A stretch of 64,000 bases of DNA from assembly GCA_029298735.1 (NCBI GenBank), contig JANSLP010000063.1, positions 1-64,000 on the forward strand, in the 5' to 3' direction. How positions within the stretch are numbered: position 1 is the stretch's first letter; each line of letters begins with the position of its first letter. The stretch comes from Ophiostoma sp. CBS 140.51 (taxonomy: Eukaryota; Ascomycota; Sordariomycetes; Ophiostomatales; Ophiostomataceae). This document shows positions 43,123-53,279 of the stretch, in pieces. The notes under the pieces are model-generated. The model was not told the DNA's origin. It worked only from the letters and a program-made list of their open reading frames with translations, and ran no database searches. A program made the position numbers and the translations under genes.

Positions 43123-43989
43123 CTAATTGGCCCACTCAATGGTGTTCTTAATGTTGAGTGACCACTTAAGCTTGTCGAGGACCTCGCGGGCTTCTTGCAG
43201 TGTGCGCTCCTGCTCAGCCTCTCGTCGTACGGCATTGGTCTTGATGTCTTTCAGCAAGTCTTCCTGCTCCTTTTTGTACTCGGCAAACTTGCGGGCAATG
43301 TCTTCTTTTTGTTGCACAAGCAGTTTGATGTTGCTGTCCTGCTGATCGCACAGGTCGCGGAGCATGTTGATCTTTTCGTCGTCTTGCCGTCGCGCTTCCG
43401 ACAGCTCCTTGACGTCCTTGCCCATGCGGGCGGCGGCCCGCTTCACGGCCTCGCCCTGGTCGCGCCAGTGGCTGCTGATGGCGTTGTAGCGGCCCTCCAT
43501 GAGCGTGGCGTGCTGTGTCGCCTCTTCGACGGTCCGCTTCGAGTCGGTCTTGATCTTTTCCATCTCTTCGCGCCACGTGCGCTCGCGGTCTTGTGCGTCG
43601 ATGGTCCGCTTCTTTTCGAGCTGGACGGCGCCTTGTAGACTCTCGACCTGTCGTTCTTTGCGTGCCAGCAGCGTTTTCGTTACACTGGCCTCGAGTAGCT
43701 GGCTTTCGTAGTCGGAGACGATGCGTTCAATCTTGTCCTCGAGCAAACGTGCGGCTTGTTTCGCCTCCTCGGCTTTCAGGCCTTCAATCTTGAGATCCCG
43801 TTTCAAGGCTTCGTTGTCGGACACGAGACGATTAATCACGCGGCCCGTCTTTCCCAAACCCGCCTTGCCAACGCTGGAATCCCAGTTGCTGCCTGCACCA
43901 TCCCCCTGGATCAATCTATTTAACAATTTGTCGTCGGCTCTCCGTTTTACGTCCACAGGATTGCTTGTGGTTCCAACACGACTCTCCAA
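43123..43989 (-). CDS. She3-like coiled-coil protein, 5' end missing or in an unseen exon
   Basis: Partial: 288 codons to the TAG at 43123, in a frame that remains open back to a TGA at 44056-44058 but contains no ATG before residue ~145. The sequence matches what I know as the SWI5-dependent HO expression protein 3 (She3) family of filamentous fungi: a GDGAGSNWDSSVGKAGLGKT segment, then NRLVSDNEALKRDLKIE, VSDYESQLLEASVTKTLLAR and KERQVESLQGAV, followed by continuous coiled coil to the end. Yeast She3 links the myosin Myo4 to She2-bound mRNA; in filamentous fungi the role is not settled. A true start would need an upstream exon; candidate acceptors are CTTGGAG near 43986 and CACAAG near 43973. 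Otherwise this is a 5'-truncated copy. Family assignment from memory. Confidence 0.65.
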   Translation of the reverse strand: MESRVGTTSNPVDVKRRADDKLLNRLIQGDGAGSNWDSSVGKAGLGKTGRVINRLVSDNEALKRDLKIEGLKAEEAKQAARLLEDKIERIVSDYESQLLEASVTKTLLARKERQVESLQGAVQLEKKRTIDAQDRERTWREEMEKIKTDSKRTVEEATQHATLMEGRYNAISSHWRDQGEAVKRAAARMGKDVKELSEARRQDDEKINMLRDLCDQQDSNIKLLVQQKEDIARKFAEYKKEQEDLLKDIKTNAVRREAEQERTLQEAREVLDKLKWSLNIKNTIEWAN

Positions 43990-44055
43990 GCAAGAAACGG
44001 CCAGGCCAAGCCTCGGGCGAAATCGAGTCCTACTTAGCGGCGGTCCTACAGGGTG

Positions 44056-45108
44056 TCACCAAAGGTGATGGTCACTTGGACGGCCTTGGCCTGGCCACCT
44101 CCAGCGCCGACCTGGGCTTTTGACGCCGAGTTTCGCCAGTTCTTCAGCATGCGACTGTACTTCGCGTATATGCATAAAGCTCGTAAGCTAGGAAGGAAGC
44201 TACACTACAAAAAGTCGCCACGGGGCAAGGCGGTTGTGATCACATGCGCCCCTCCATTCCTCCAGACACGAGGTGAGATAACAGTTGAGATCAGATGGGA
44301 CGTTGGAATTATGTTGGCTATCAACTTTTTTACTAGTTGCATCTGAAATGCAATTGACACGCCGTTGCAGCGAGACAGCAGTGTTTCAGGCGAACAGTAA
44401 AAGAAAGTACTGCTGGCATTCCAGACGTCACCAGAAGGTGCAGAACAGTGGCCGAAAGCAGTGGTAAGACACCGGGATTCGCTTTGTTGCATATCTCCGT
44501 GCCCTCCCCCAAAACTTGGAGCACCCAAACGAAACCAGCCGCAAAAACATGCAGACTGGCAGGCGCGACACACAGAAAACATGTGAAAGTACCCAAAATT
44601 CCACGGCAGGTTCAGGTGGTTTCTAGCGCCACGCACTAGCGGCGTTTTTGGGGGGCATTCGGCCTGGGGGCGGATCCCCGGACTTGGAGACTGATTGGGG
44701 AAGGAACAGAAGGGGACAGTAGGGGAACAAGAGGGTGGTGACGCAGGTGCTTTGGTCTCTCGGGGAAAGAGCGATGGGGTGCGGCGAGGATGCCTCGGCT
44801 CGCCCATTCTAGACGGCCATCCTCGCTTTATTATGGGGAAAGCTTTGGAGAAAACTCGCGCTGTCTTACTCGATCCGTTCACAAGTTCTCTTCGCTCCAG
44901 GGGAATTACAAAACAATTCGCCATTGTCCATTTGAACCTTTTCGTTTCTTTCTTTTCTCCTTTCTCTCTTCCCGATCTTATTCTTTTCTCCTTTCTCTCA
45001 TCTTCCTACATACATCACCACATTTCGCATCTTTGCATCTTTGCATCTTTGATACCCTTTCGCATCTTCTTCTTTTCTCTCTTCATCACAAACCTCTTCA
45101 CATTCACA
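44056..45108. other. Region between the She3-like frame and the thiolase gene
   Basis: If the She3-like gene is intact, its 5' exon(s) should be here on the minus strand. A 239-codon open frame at 44205-44924 (minus) has poor composition and no recognisable motif. A short minus-strand frame reading ...QAKAVQVTITFGDTL then stop at 44046-44048 looks slightly protein-like but is unsupported. The right end is the C/T-rich thiolase leader with a GCATCTTT x3 repeat. Confidence 0.4.
45027..45050. repeat. Tandem repeat, 8-bp unit GCATCTTT x3
   Basis: Three perfect copies in the leader of the thiolase gene, about 60 bp before its ATG. Confidence 0.85.
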
Positions 45109-46470
45109 ATGGGTGGTAAGTCTTTTTGCGCTCTTTGTCTTCGCCACTGGCAATTGCAATTGCCTGTGGTCGTGCGTCGTACATCATGCTAACTTGTTCT
45201 CTTTCTTCCCTTCGCGACAGCCCTCGACCGTCTCTCTTCCATCTCCAACCAGCTGACCGGCGGCTCTGCCGGCGGCAAGGCCAAGCTTCTCGAGAAGCAC
45301 CCTGACGATGTCGTCGTCACTGCTGCTCTGCGCACGCCCTTCACCAAGGGCGGCAAGGGTGGCTTCAAGGACACCCAGGCCTCGGACCTGATGGCCGGCG
45401 CGCTCAAGTCGCTGCTCGAGCGCTCGCGCATCGACCCCGCTCTTGTTGAGGACGTCGCTGTCGGCACCGTTCTGGCACCCGGTGGCGGTGCTACGGAGAT
45501 GCGCGCGGCTGTCCTGGTCGCCGGTTTCCCCACCTCGACTGCTGCTCACACCCTGAACCGCCAGTGCTCGTCGGGCCTGCAGGCCTGCGTCGACATTGCC
45601 AACCGCATCCGCACGGGCATGATTGACATTGGCATTGGTGCCGGTGTCGAGAGCATGAGCACACAGTACGGCCCTGCTGCCGTGTCCGAGTTCTCGGAGC
45701 TGCTCGAGAGCCACCCCGAGTCGGCCAACTGCAAGGTCGGCATGGGCCAGCTGTCGGAGCAGATGGCTCAGGACCGCCACATCTCGCGCGCATCGCAGGA
45801 TGCATTCGCCGCTGCTTCGTACCAGAAGGCCGCCAAGGCCCAGGAGGCCGGTCTGTTCAAGGACGAGCTCGCCCCCCAGACTGTCCAGTTCGAGGACCCC
45901 AAGTCGGGTGAGACCAAGACCATCACCGTCGACCGCGACGACGGTGTCCGCCCCGGTGTTACTGCTGAGTCGCTGGGCAAGATCCGCGCCTCTTTCGCTA
46001 AGGACGGCAGCATCCACGCCGGTAACGCTTCGCAGATCTCCGACGGTGCCGCCGCCGTTCTGCTGATGCGCCGCTCGGTCGCCGAGAAGCTGGGCCAGCC
46101 GATTTTGGGCAAGTACGTCGCCGCGTCGATTGTTGGTGTCCCTCCTCTGCTGATGGGTGTCGGCCCGTGGAAGGCCATCCCTAAGGCCCTGGAGCTGGCT
46201 CAGATCACCAAGGAGGACGTTGACGTCTTCGAGATCAACGAGGCCTTTGCCAGCCAGTGCCTGTGGTGCGCTAACGAGCTTGGCCTGCCGGTGGAGAAGA
46301 TCAACCCCCTGGGCGGTGCCATTGCTTTTGGCCACCCGCTGGGCTGCACGGGTGCCCGCCAGGTCTCGACGCTGCTGTACCAGCTGCGCCGGACAAACCA
46401 GAAGGTCGGTGTGACCAGCATGTGCGTCGGCACGGGCATGGGTATGGCCGCCGTCTGGGTTGCCGAGTAG
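45109..46470 (+). CDS. POT1: Peroxisomal 3-ketoacyl-CoA thiolase
   Basis: Two exons, 45109..45115 (7 nt: ATG GGT G) and 45221..46470, with a 105-nt intron (GTAAGT ... CAG); 418 residues. The enzyme performs the last, thiolytic step of fatty-acid beta-oxidation. The N-terminus MGALDRLSSISNQL contains a perfect PTS2 signal: R6-L7-x5-Q13-L14. That places it in peroxisomes via Pex7 and separates it from mitochondrial or cytosolic thiolases. The catalytic residues are visible: nucleophile C118 in LNRQCSSGLQA, H374 in FGHPLGCTGA, and C404 in CVGTGMGMA. Acyl-CoA-handling landmarks (GGGATEMRAA, NEAFASQ) are intact, and the length is normal. Codon use is strongly biased to C-ending codons, as for a highly expressed gene. 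Confidence 0.96.
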
Positions 46471-46931
46471 GGTGTTTTAACTGGTTTGGGTGTTGAATAA
46501 AAAACGGACGTACAGTTTATGGTCTTTTGTTTATTTTTATGTATGAGTACTTTTCGGGTCAACGAGCCTTTTTTTAATAGAAATTGTATCTACCATTCTA
46601 CTATCTTGCTAAACGAGCCTTCTCTGATGTGATGTCTGTTGTTCATGACCCCACCAGCCAAATCTGATCAAGGTGTGGCATATCTGCACAATATCCGAAT
46701 ATACGCCGCATTGATATGGTTATGAATTTTATTTGCGATATGTACATATTTTTGAATGCGTTTATCTTTTCATATTTATCCCATGATCCACCTCCCATAT
46801 CAGGAGGGAGAGAAAGAGAAAGAAAACAAGCGAAATATTTGTAGATTTGTTACAATAATACAAGTGGGGTGCAGGTACGGTACACCATTTCGGCTTTCCG
46901 CTCCGTCTACTACGAATTTAGCTGCAGTTGT
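46471..46931. other. Convergent intergenic region (POT1 / RSM7)
   Basis: Two facing 3' ends in AT-rich DNA. Nothing else recognised. Confidence 0.5.
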
Positions 46932-48087
46932 CTAATTACGCTTGCCGAACCTTCTCGGCGTGCTCGTCAACGCCTTGACGTTGATACGTGACGCCGTGCC
47001 CAGCTTGTGCACCGCAAGTCGCTTGTCCCACGCACTGGACCGGCCCTCGGCGACGGCAATAATCTCCTCCGCCACGCGGTTTGCAAACATGTCGCGACCA
47101 CTGCCACGCGATGGCTTGTTTTCGGCACTCTCGAGAATCCAGGCGAAAGCGGTGCGGCGGCGCTGGCGCTCGGTGATGGGCACAGGGACGGGCAGGGCAC
47201 GACCACCACCAGCCTGGCCGGCAAGGTGGTTGATCTTGATGAGGGGCGCGACCGAGTCAACGATAAGGGTGATGTAGCGAACGGGGTCGAGGGGGAGCTC
47301 GATGGCGGGCGGGTGGCCGGGCAGAAGCGGGAAGCTGGCGTTGAGCTTGGGCGGCGGTGCGGTCCGCAAGAAGTTGAGGATCGTAGCCATGTTCTAGAGT
47401 GGAGGGAGAAGGTTAGTATAAAAACAAAACAAAAATATATGAGAGGAAGAAAGACCAGGGAAGTCGGTGCCTGTGACATACTCTCTCGGCTTTGGCGAGC
47501 TTGCCGTCACGCATCAAAAGACGCGTGAGCTGGTAGATGACCGGGTCATGGCGCTTCTGCAGCTTGCCGACAACGGGCAGGGACTCGCCGCCAGTCAGAT
47601 CATAGTCCTCCTCGCCTTCCGGCTTCTTGGCCGTCGAGGCACGTGTTGCAGCAGTTGTCAGACCGAACTTGTGGCCGTCGAAAGCAACATCAAAGCCCGC
47701 CTTGCCTTTGGCTAAGCGGTTGAACTGGTTGAGGGCCTCCTGCTTCGCCGCCTCCAGCTTGGCCAATCTTTCTACCACAGGATCCACAGCACCCTCTCCT
47801 GGTTGTTGTGACGATTCCCCTTGTGATGAGATAGAGGCAACGATGTCTTGTGAGTTGCCGGTCGTCGGCTCGTTGTTTTGTGTTGTCGCATCGTTGGAAT
47901 AGTTACGCACAGCCACCGGGGCACCCGTCGCTCTCTGCCGCACAGCCAGCTCTGGCCGAGAGTTTGTGGCAGCAACAGAAATCGTCATTGTTCTCGGCAG
48001 CGGAGCTGTCGTCGTCGTTGCCTGTGGCCGGAGGGCCAAACAACGGCTGGAGCTCCGCCAAAGCGGTGCCATCCGGGAGGTGGACAT
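46932..48087 (-). CDS. RSM7: Mitochondrial small-subunit ribosomal protein uS7m (Rsm7)
   Basis: Two exons on the minus strand: 47482..48087 and 46932..47393, with an 88-nt intron (GTATGT ... TAG); 355 residues. The uS7 domain is in the last 170 residues or so: KRHDPVIYQLTRLLMRDGKL, then across the junction KAER-NMATILNFLR, VDSVAPLIKINHLAG, ITERQRRRTAFAWILES and FANRVAEEIIAVAEGRSSAWDKR. In the family this domain binds the 3' major domain of small-subunit rRNA and contacts E-site tRNA. The first 65 residues are rich in Arg, Ser, Thr and Ala with almost no acidic residues, a likely mitochondrial presequence. I chose the ATG at 48087 (MSTSRMAPLWRSSSR); a frame extension upstream has no ATG. Confidence 0.93.
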
Positions 48088-51000
48088 GGTGTGTGTGTGT
48101 CGTCGCAATCGGGTCAATTGTTGTCGTCGGAAGATTCAAAGATGTCTGAAGTACAGGGAACCAATCAATGGGAACGCAGGGCGTCGGTGCGGCGTGTCGT
48201 CGTGATATCGTGGCTGGGCAAAATCGGCCTCCGAGGTTCGTGAGAGTCGCGCGACCGAAAATTTATTTTCCTATTTAATTTTTCTATGGCGCTGGCATGC
48301 TCCAAGTGCTCTGTTCTAGGCGCGGCAGGAGCCTCTCCAGCGCTCTTTCCATCCGGAACACCTATTAGTCCGAGTGGGTCCAATGTGTCTTCCTGTTGCC
48401 TCTCTCTCATTGGCCAATTGCACTTTCCGTTCTAGCCCAACAAAGTCTGTTGGCGGCGGGGTTACCCGTACCTTCTGTAAAGTGCAATAAATACACTGGG
48501 GCATCCCTTATCGCAGGCCTTGTGCAACGACGACATGTCTTGACATGTCCAAACTTGTCAACTCCTCACGCTTTTTATGGTGATACTTGTAGGACAATGA
48601 GATGCAATTCGCCTATCTGGACTTTTCACTGTTTTATTTGACCTATTACTTTTTTTTTTTTTTTTTTTTTTTTTAATTCACATTTCCCACGGATTATCGC
48701 CGCAATATTAAAGGCTCTTTTCATCATGCACGCCGTTCCTTGCCTCTTCTGGTAGCTTTATGGTATTACTCAAGATGGCATTTTAAGGTCGCTTATGTAT
48801 CGTGCTATTTTTTCTTCCTTTATTATCTGTTTTATACACACAGAGTTCGCTGGCTGGTTTTCCACAAAATGGGTCTTCACGCAAATTTGAAAGGAAAGAA
48901 TAAACGGTTTTCTGTCGTCTGAATTGTTCAAGCCTGCAGGAAGCATAACATGCTTCCCTGAGATCCTTGGACAAGCCACGGAAGACAGTGCTGCGAGTCT
49001 GTGACTAACACGAATGCCGCCTCTGTCATGTGCTTTTGATTGCTTCTCACTGGTAACATCGATACTACTTACACTGCGTCATAAGACCTAGGCCTTGGTC
49101 GAAGCGGTGACCAGGAGAGTCTCGCGTTGGACGCGCCCGACGGACTGCACAGTGGACCGGAAACAAAAATTGGGCCTCGCACATTGTGCGTTTGCATGCC
49201 TGCCAGGAGCGGGTTAGGATGCCCGATAGACCTTACCATGCCGATGCAGAAAGTAACACACGGGATGCAAGGAGGTCGTGCCTGATACGAGGGCAGCGTC
49301 CATTGTGAATACACATAGTAGTATCAGACGACTCCATTGATCTCTGCCCCCATGCTCGGTATCCCGTGAGAGAAAGACTGCTCCACAACTAATCCACAGG
49401 CAAGTATACACGTGCACCGACGGAAGGAATACAAGTTGGGTCGCGATGCGAGGTGGCTAGGCTGGCAGTTAAAAATAGGGCTTGCAAGCAGTGAGATATA
49501 TATTACTTGATATGTACGGAGTCTCTGAGGGAATGGGTAACATAAAATGCAAGCTGGAACGAGGGTAATTGGTTGTGATGGAAAGGAGTCTAATGATGAG
49601 AGAGTAAGGTTCAAGAGAGAATTAAAAACCAAAAAGTACAAGTACGTCGTCGACAACAAAAAGAAACCAAAGTTGGGGGTCATGCATGGCCAAGCCTCCC
49701 TCAAAGGGCAGCGGCTGACCCCTTTTAACCAGGATTTCCGTTTGCAAAGATGTTTTTGACGCCTCATTCTCGACGCCTCACTGCGGCCTGTCCGCATCTT
49801 TGGATTTAGGAGGTATTGCATGTTCTTTTTCTTCTTTTCTTTTTTTGTCACCCTCTTTTCCTTTCCTTTTCTTTTCCTCCTGATTTTTTTACACCGTGTC
49901 GAGGCGAATGCAAGGTGTCCTGGGAGCTGGTTGTGCCCTGCATCTCCCCCATATTTGCCCCACTGGTCTCGTGATACTGCTCAGCTGCAGCGGGATGGCG
50001 GGGGAGGCCGAGGACGCAAAACGGTAACATGTCACGTCGATGGCCGAATCTTGGTCAAACAGAGAAGGTACAGACATGAACAGAAGGCACAATGGGGAGC
50101 ATAGCATCACCTGGATGTTTGGTCGTCTGGTCGTTTTGACGTCGGTGTCCGGCATGGGGGTCGACATGCTTAGTCTCCATCGTTGCGCTTGTTTCTCCGA
50201 TGTTGCAATACCTCCATCTTTTCAAGATGTGCGCCTTACACTGCAAATCCACGCTATCCCACGCCCGTGGGCGTCCTCTTTTCTCATTTCTTGCAAGGGG
50301 TGGAAAGCAAGGTAAAAAAGACCAGGGCAAAAGCAAAATGCAGTAAGGAAAAGATATATGTACCAGGCCCTAGGCGGACAACTTCCCCGTCTGCACGCTT
50401 TAACACGATGCGTCGTTAGCACTTGCTTTGGCCGCTCGCAAAGGCAAGCGTCAGGGTTGTGAGATGCACTCTGTAAGTTTTAAATGCTTGTCCCATGTTC
50501 TCCTTGTCTCGGACACTTCCAACAGAGAGGCCCATCTCCACTGCCCCGTCTCCACCTGCACCAACAGCGGCAGACAAAATAATAGACGAGAACATACCCA
50601 TGTTCATATGGAGAAAGCTGGTGCATGGGAACCTGGTTGAACGGTAAGCTGGGCCGGCAGGACTTGCATGGAAACAATTCAAAAGAAAAAGGTAAATTGA
50701 ATATTGCGCAGAAAAAAAGTGTTGGGGGCCAGCGGTTTCGGCGGTGGGGGCTAGTAACTCAAACAGGATGAAAATGAAGAAAAAAGGAAAGAAAAAAGAA
50801 AGAAAAAAGGCAAAACAAAAAGAAGGGATCGGCACAGAAAGGAAGCCAACCGCGTACCAAACGACGCGAGCACGGGGGCAAGGAAACGTGCTGCCGTAGC
50901 GTGAGGTCATTGCGCCCCCCAGCTGCGAGCTACGGCGTTCGGATTGCACGTCTTACAATCATGTGACGGTAGGGTAGGATAAGAGGAAGGTTGAGCCGCA

Positions 51001-52696
51001 GAGGCCTGTTCAAGTTCGTGCGAGACCACATAGAATCCTGTCTGTGCAACGCCGTTTGTTCGGTTCCAGACAATCTGTTAGATTTTTCAGGGGAAACTAC
51101 TCGAACCAGTCGCAAAATAAACAGACGAAGGGGTAAAATAGAGAAGAAAAAAAGGAAACCCGAGACGAGAGGAAGTTGCAACAATTGCAGAAAAAGCAAA
51201 GAAAAGACAAGGATATAGGAGCAGATTTACAGTCTCGAATGCAGCTATTAGCCTCGACAATAAGTCGTACAAGTACGCCGTACTAATGTGAAAAAAGGCA
51301 ATCATATCCTTCCATTTTTTCTTATTCTTTTTGTTCTCCTTTTAATCGAACAAACGACAGACATGGGGGCAAGGGGGATGGACGGGGGGTGGACTCGGGG
51401 GGATGCAGCGCGTGTTGCCGCCCACTCACCGCTCCTTAAACCATCTGCACAGTGTTTGTCTGTGGTAAGATCTCTCATGTAATTCGGTTCTTTTTGCACA
51501 TCGGCGGTGTCTCACATTTTGTTGGTCGTCGTTCTATTTCCGGGTTTTTTTTTTCTTTTCTAATTCTCGTCCTTCTTTTCCCTGTTCTTTTCTTCCATTT
51601 CCGCTTCTTTTCTTTTTCTAGGTGTGTCCGAGCTCACCGGTAACCGTTGTTGCATCGTTTCTGTTCTGGCGGTGTCGTAGACTCGGTCAGGTGTTGAACG
51701 TCAAGGCGCGTTCTTTTTACCTAGTCCCTTGTAAATAAAAACGGAAAAGATAAACAAATCAAAGAAACTCTCATTCGAAAGGTGTCCAAGTACTCCGTAA
51801 TTGTTAGGAAAATTGCAGTGAAATGACAATATCGTAGGCAGTGGAAACCGAGTTCCAAATCCTCGTGTATAAGTGGCATCTATCTATAATTGAGAAGAAG
51901 AAAAGACGAACAACACGCCGTAATACCTGGTCAGAAGAGCAATGGTACGGCAAGGAGGAAGTAGTAAAAAAACCGAACCAAAACTCCCAGTGGGCGTTGT
52001 AAAGGGGAAGCCGAAATGCAATTCCTTTTTGAGCTTTGACAAATGAAAAAGAAAATGTGAAAGAAAATGGAGACGATAAGAAAAAGCAAACAGTGAGATA
52101 TCCAAAGAATGAGTTACGGCCGTCCTTGTTTTTTGTGTCTTTTCTTGGTTGTGTAGACTGGCACTGCAACATCCTGCGCCGTTCCCTATTTTCTTGACCG
52201 TGTGTAAAACCGTTCCCCAAAACTCAGCGTCCCCGAACTCCAAAATGTAAGGCGACTTGTATCGTACAGTGATCTGACGAGGAGAAAAGATCAAAATCCG
52301 AAGAGGGGCATAGCTTGAAGGAACCGAAAAGAAACAAATCCAAAAGAGGCAAAAATGAAGACGAGTTCAAAAGAAACAAACCAAATATAAGAAAATCCAA
52401 AGTAAGGCAGAAGGAGATATAACACACGAGACCTAACGGCCCAATCCAAACAGAATAACGAAACATACAAAGAAAAAAAAGCAGAGGGATACGACAAAAG
52501 AGAAAAGAAGAAAAAGGAAGGATAGCGCAAGGATGGGGGATAAAGCCTAAACCACGGCCCAAATATGGCGAATGGGTCGTAAACAAGACAGACTGTGGCC
52601 AAGACTACTAAAAGCCACAGTTCTGCCGTATGTCTGGACAAAATGCCTCCCACTTTACAAGTGTGTGCTTGTGTGGGCGGTTGGGCAGATCTCCGA
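48088..52696. other. 4.6-kb gene-poor region
   Basis: I find no gene that I can support on either strand. Visible structure: a 25-nt T run at 48650-48674; polypurine stretches (50750-50830, 52020-52090, 52330-52530); a TCATGTGA palindrome near 50959; TACGGAGT and TACTCCGTA words near 49515 and 51791-51799. Open frames are short, unbiased in codon use and without motifs. Small intron-rich genes could still be hidden here. Confidence 0.4.
48650..48674. repeat. Poly(T) tract, 25 nt
   Basis: Uninterrupted T run on the plus strand. Could be a simple-sequence tract or the poly(A) end of an old minus-strand retroelement copy; no element body is recognisable beside it. Confidence 0.8.
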
Positions 52697-53279
52697 TCAC
52701 CACCCGGAACGGGACGTAGAGGGCGAACTCGGGTTGGAGCCACCCGTCAACCAGGTGAGTGCCAGCTCGGCAGCATCTTCCTTTGCATTGTTGACGTTCT
52801 TACCGTCGTACCAATATCGCGCGGCGAAGACGTATCCGTAAACAGACACTCGGCTTGACCAAGCAGTGCGGCCGCCTATATTCATGGGGAGGAGAGTAAA
52901 AGAGATCACACGAGTCAGCCACATATCAATTTGAGTGGTGGGGAGGCAAAGATTACAAGCAACTGCCTGCTTCCTTGGTAGTATTGGTGAGTGGCACATA
53001 CCTCGCTGATCGGAAACGACTTGGAAATCTGGGGGTCCGATATTGCATTCTCGGCAGGCTTCTGTTGGGGTTAGTTAGATCTCAATTCATACCGCACCGG
53101 AGAATATTTTCGTAATAGATGAGTGTGTAAAAATGAGTGCTCGAAGGAACGTGACAGAGCAACACCTTGATTTCTTTCTTTTGCTCCATCATAGAGTACA
53201 TACCGACGAGTCTCTCTTGCCACGCGGAAACGCTGGACTTCTTGGGCGACCCAGAGTAGGGAGACGAGGAGCTGGGCAT
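52697..53279 (-). CDS. Small double-stranded RNA-binding domain protein
   Basis: Three exons on the minus strand: 53204..53279, 53002..53061 and 52697..52875; introns of 142 and 126 nt with GTATGT donors; 104 residues, in phase. Each exon is too short to stand out alone. Spliced, residues 20-88 read as one dsRBD: helix 1 WQERLVEACRECNIGPPDF, strands around FQVVSDQRGGRTAWSSRV and YVFAARYWYDGKNVNN, and helix 2 NAKEDAAELALTWL with the lysine-containing N-cap expected to touch the RNA phosphates (a KE pair rather than KK). The tail is Ser/Pro-rich. No RNase, deaminase or helicase domain is attached. A role in dsRNA handling or as a partner of a larger RNA enzyme is inference only. It is the only gene I support in an 11-kb stretch. 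Confidence 0.82.

Noticed and set aside
44205..44924. 239-codon minus-strand frame between the She3-like frame and POT1
   Set aside because: Composition is Pro/Ser/Cys-rich with no motif, it covers the thiolase leader, and it does not join in phase to the She3-like frame by any convincing splice site.
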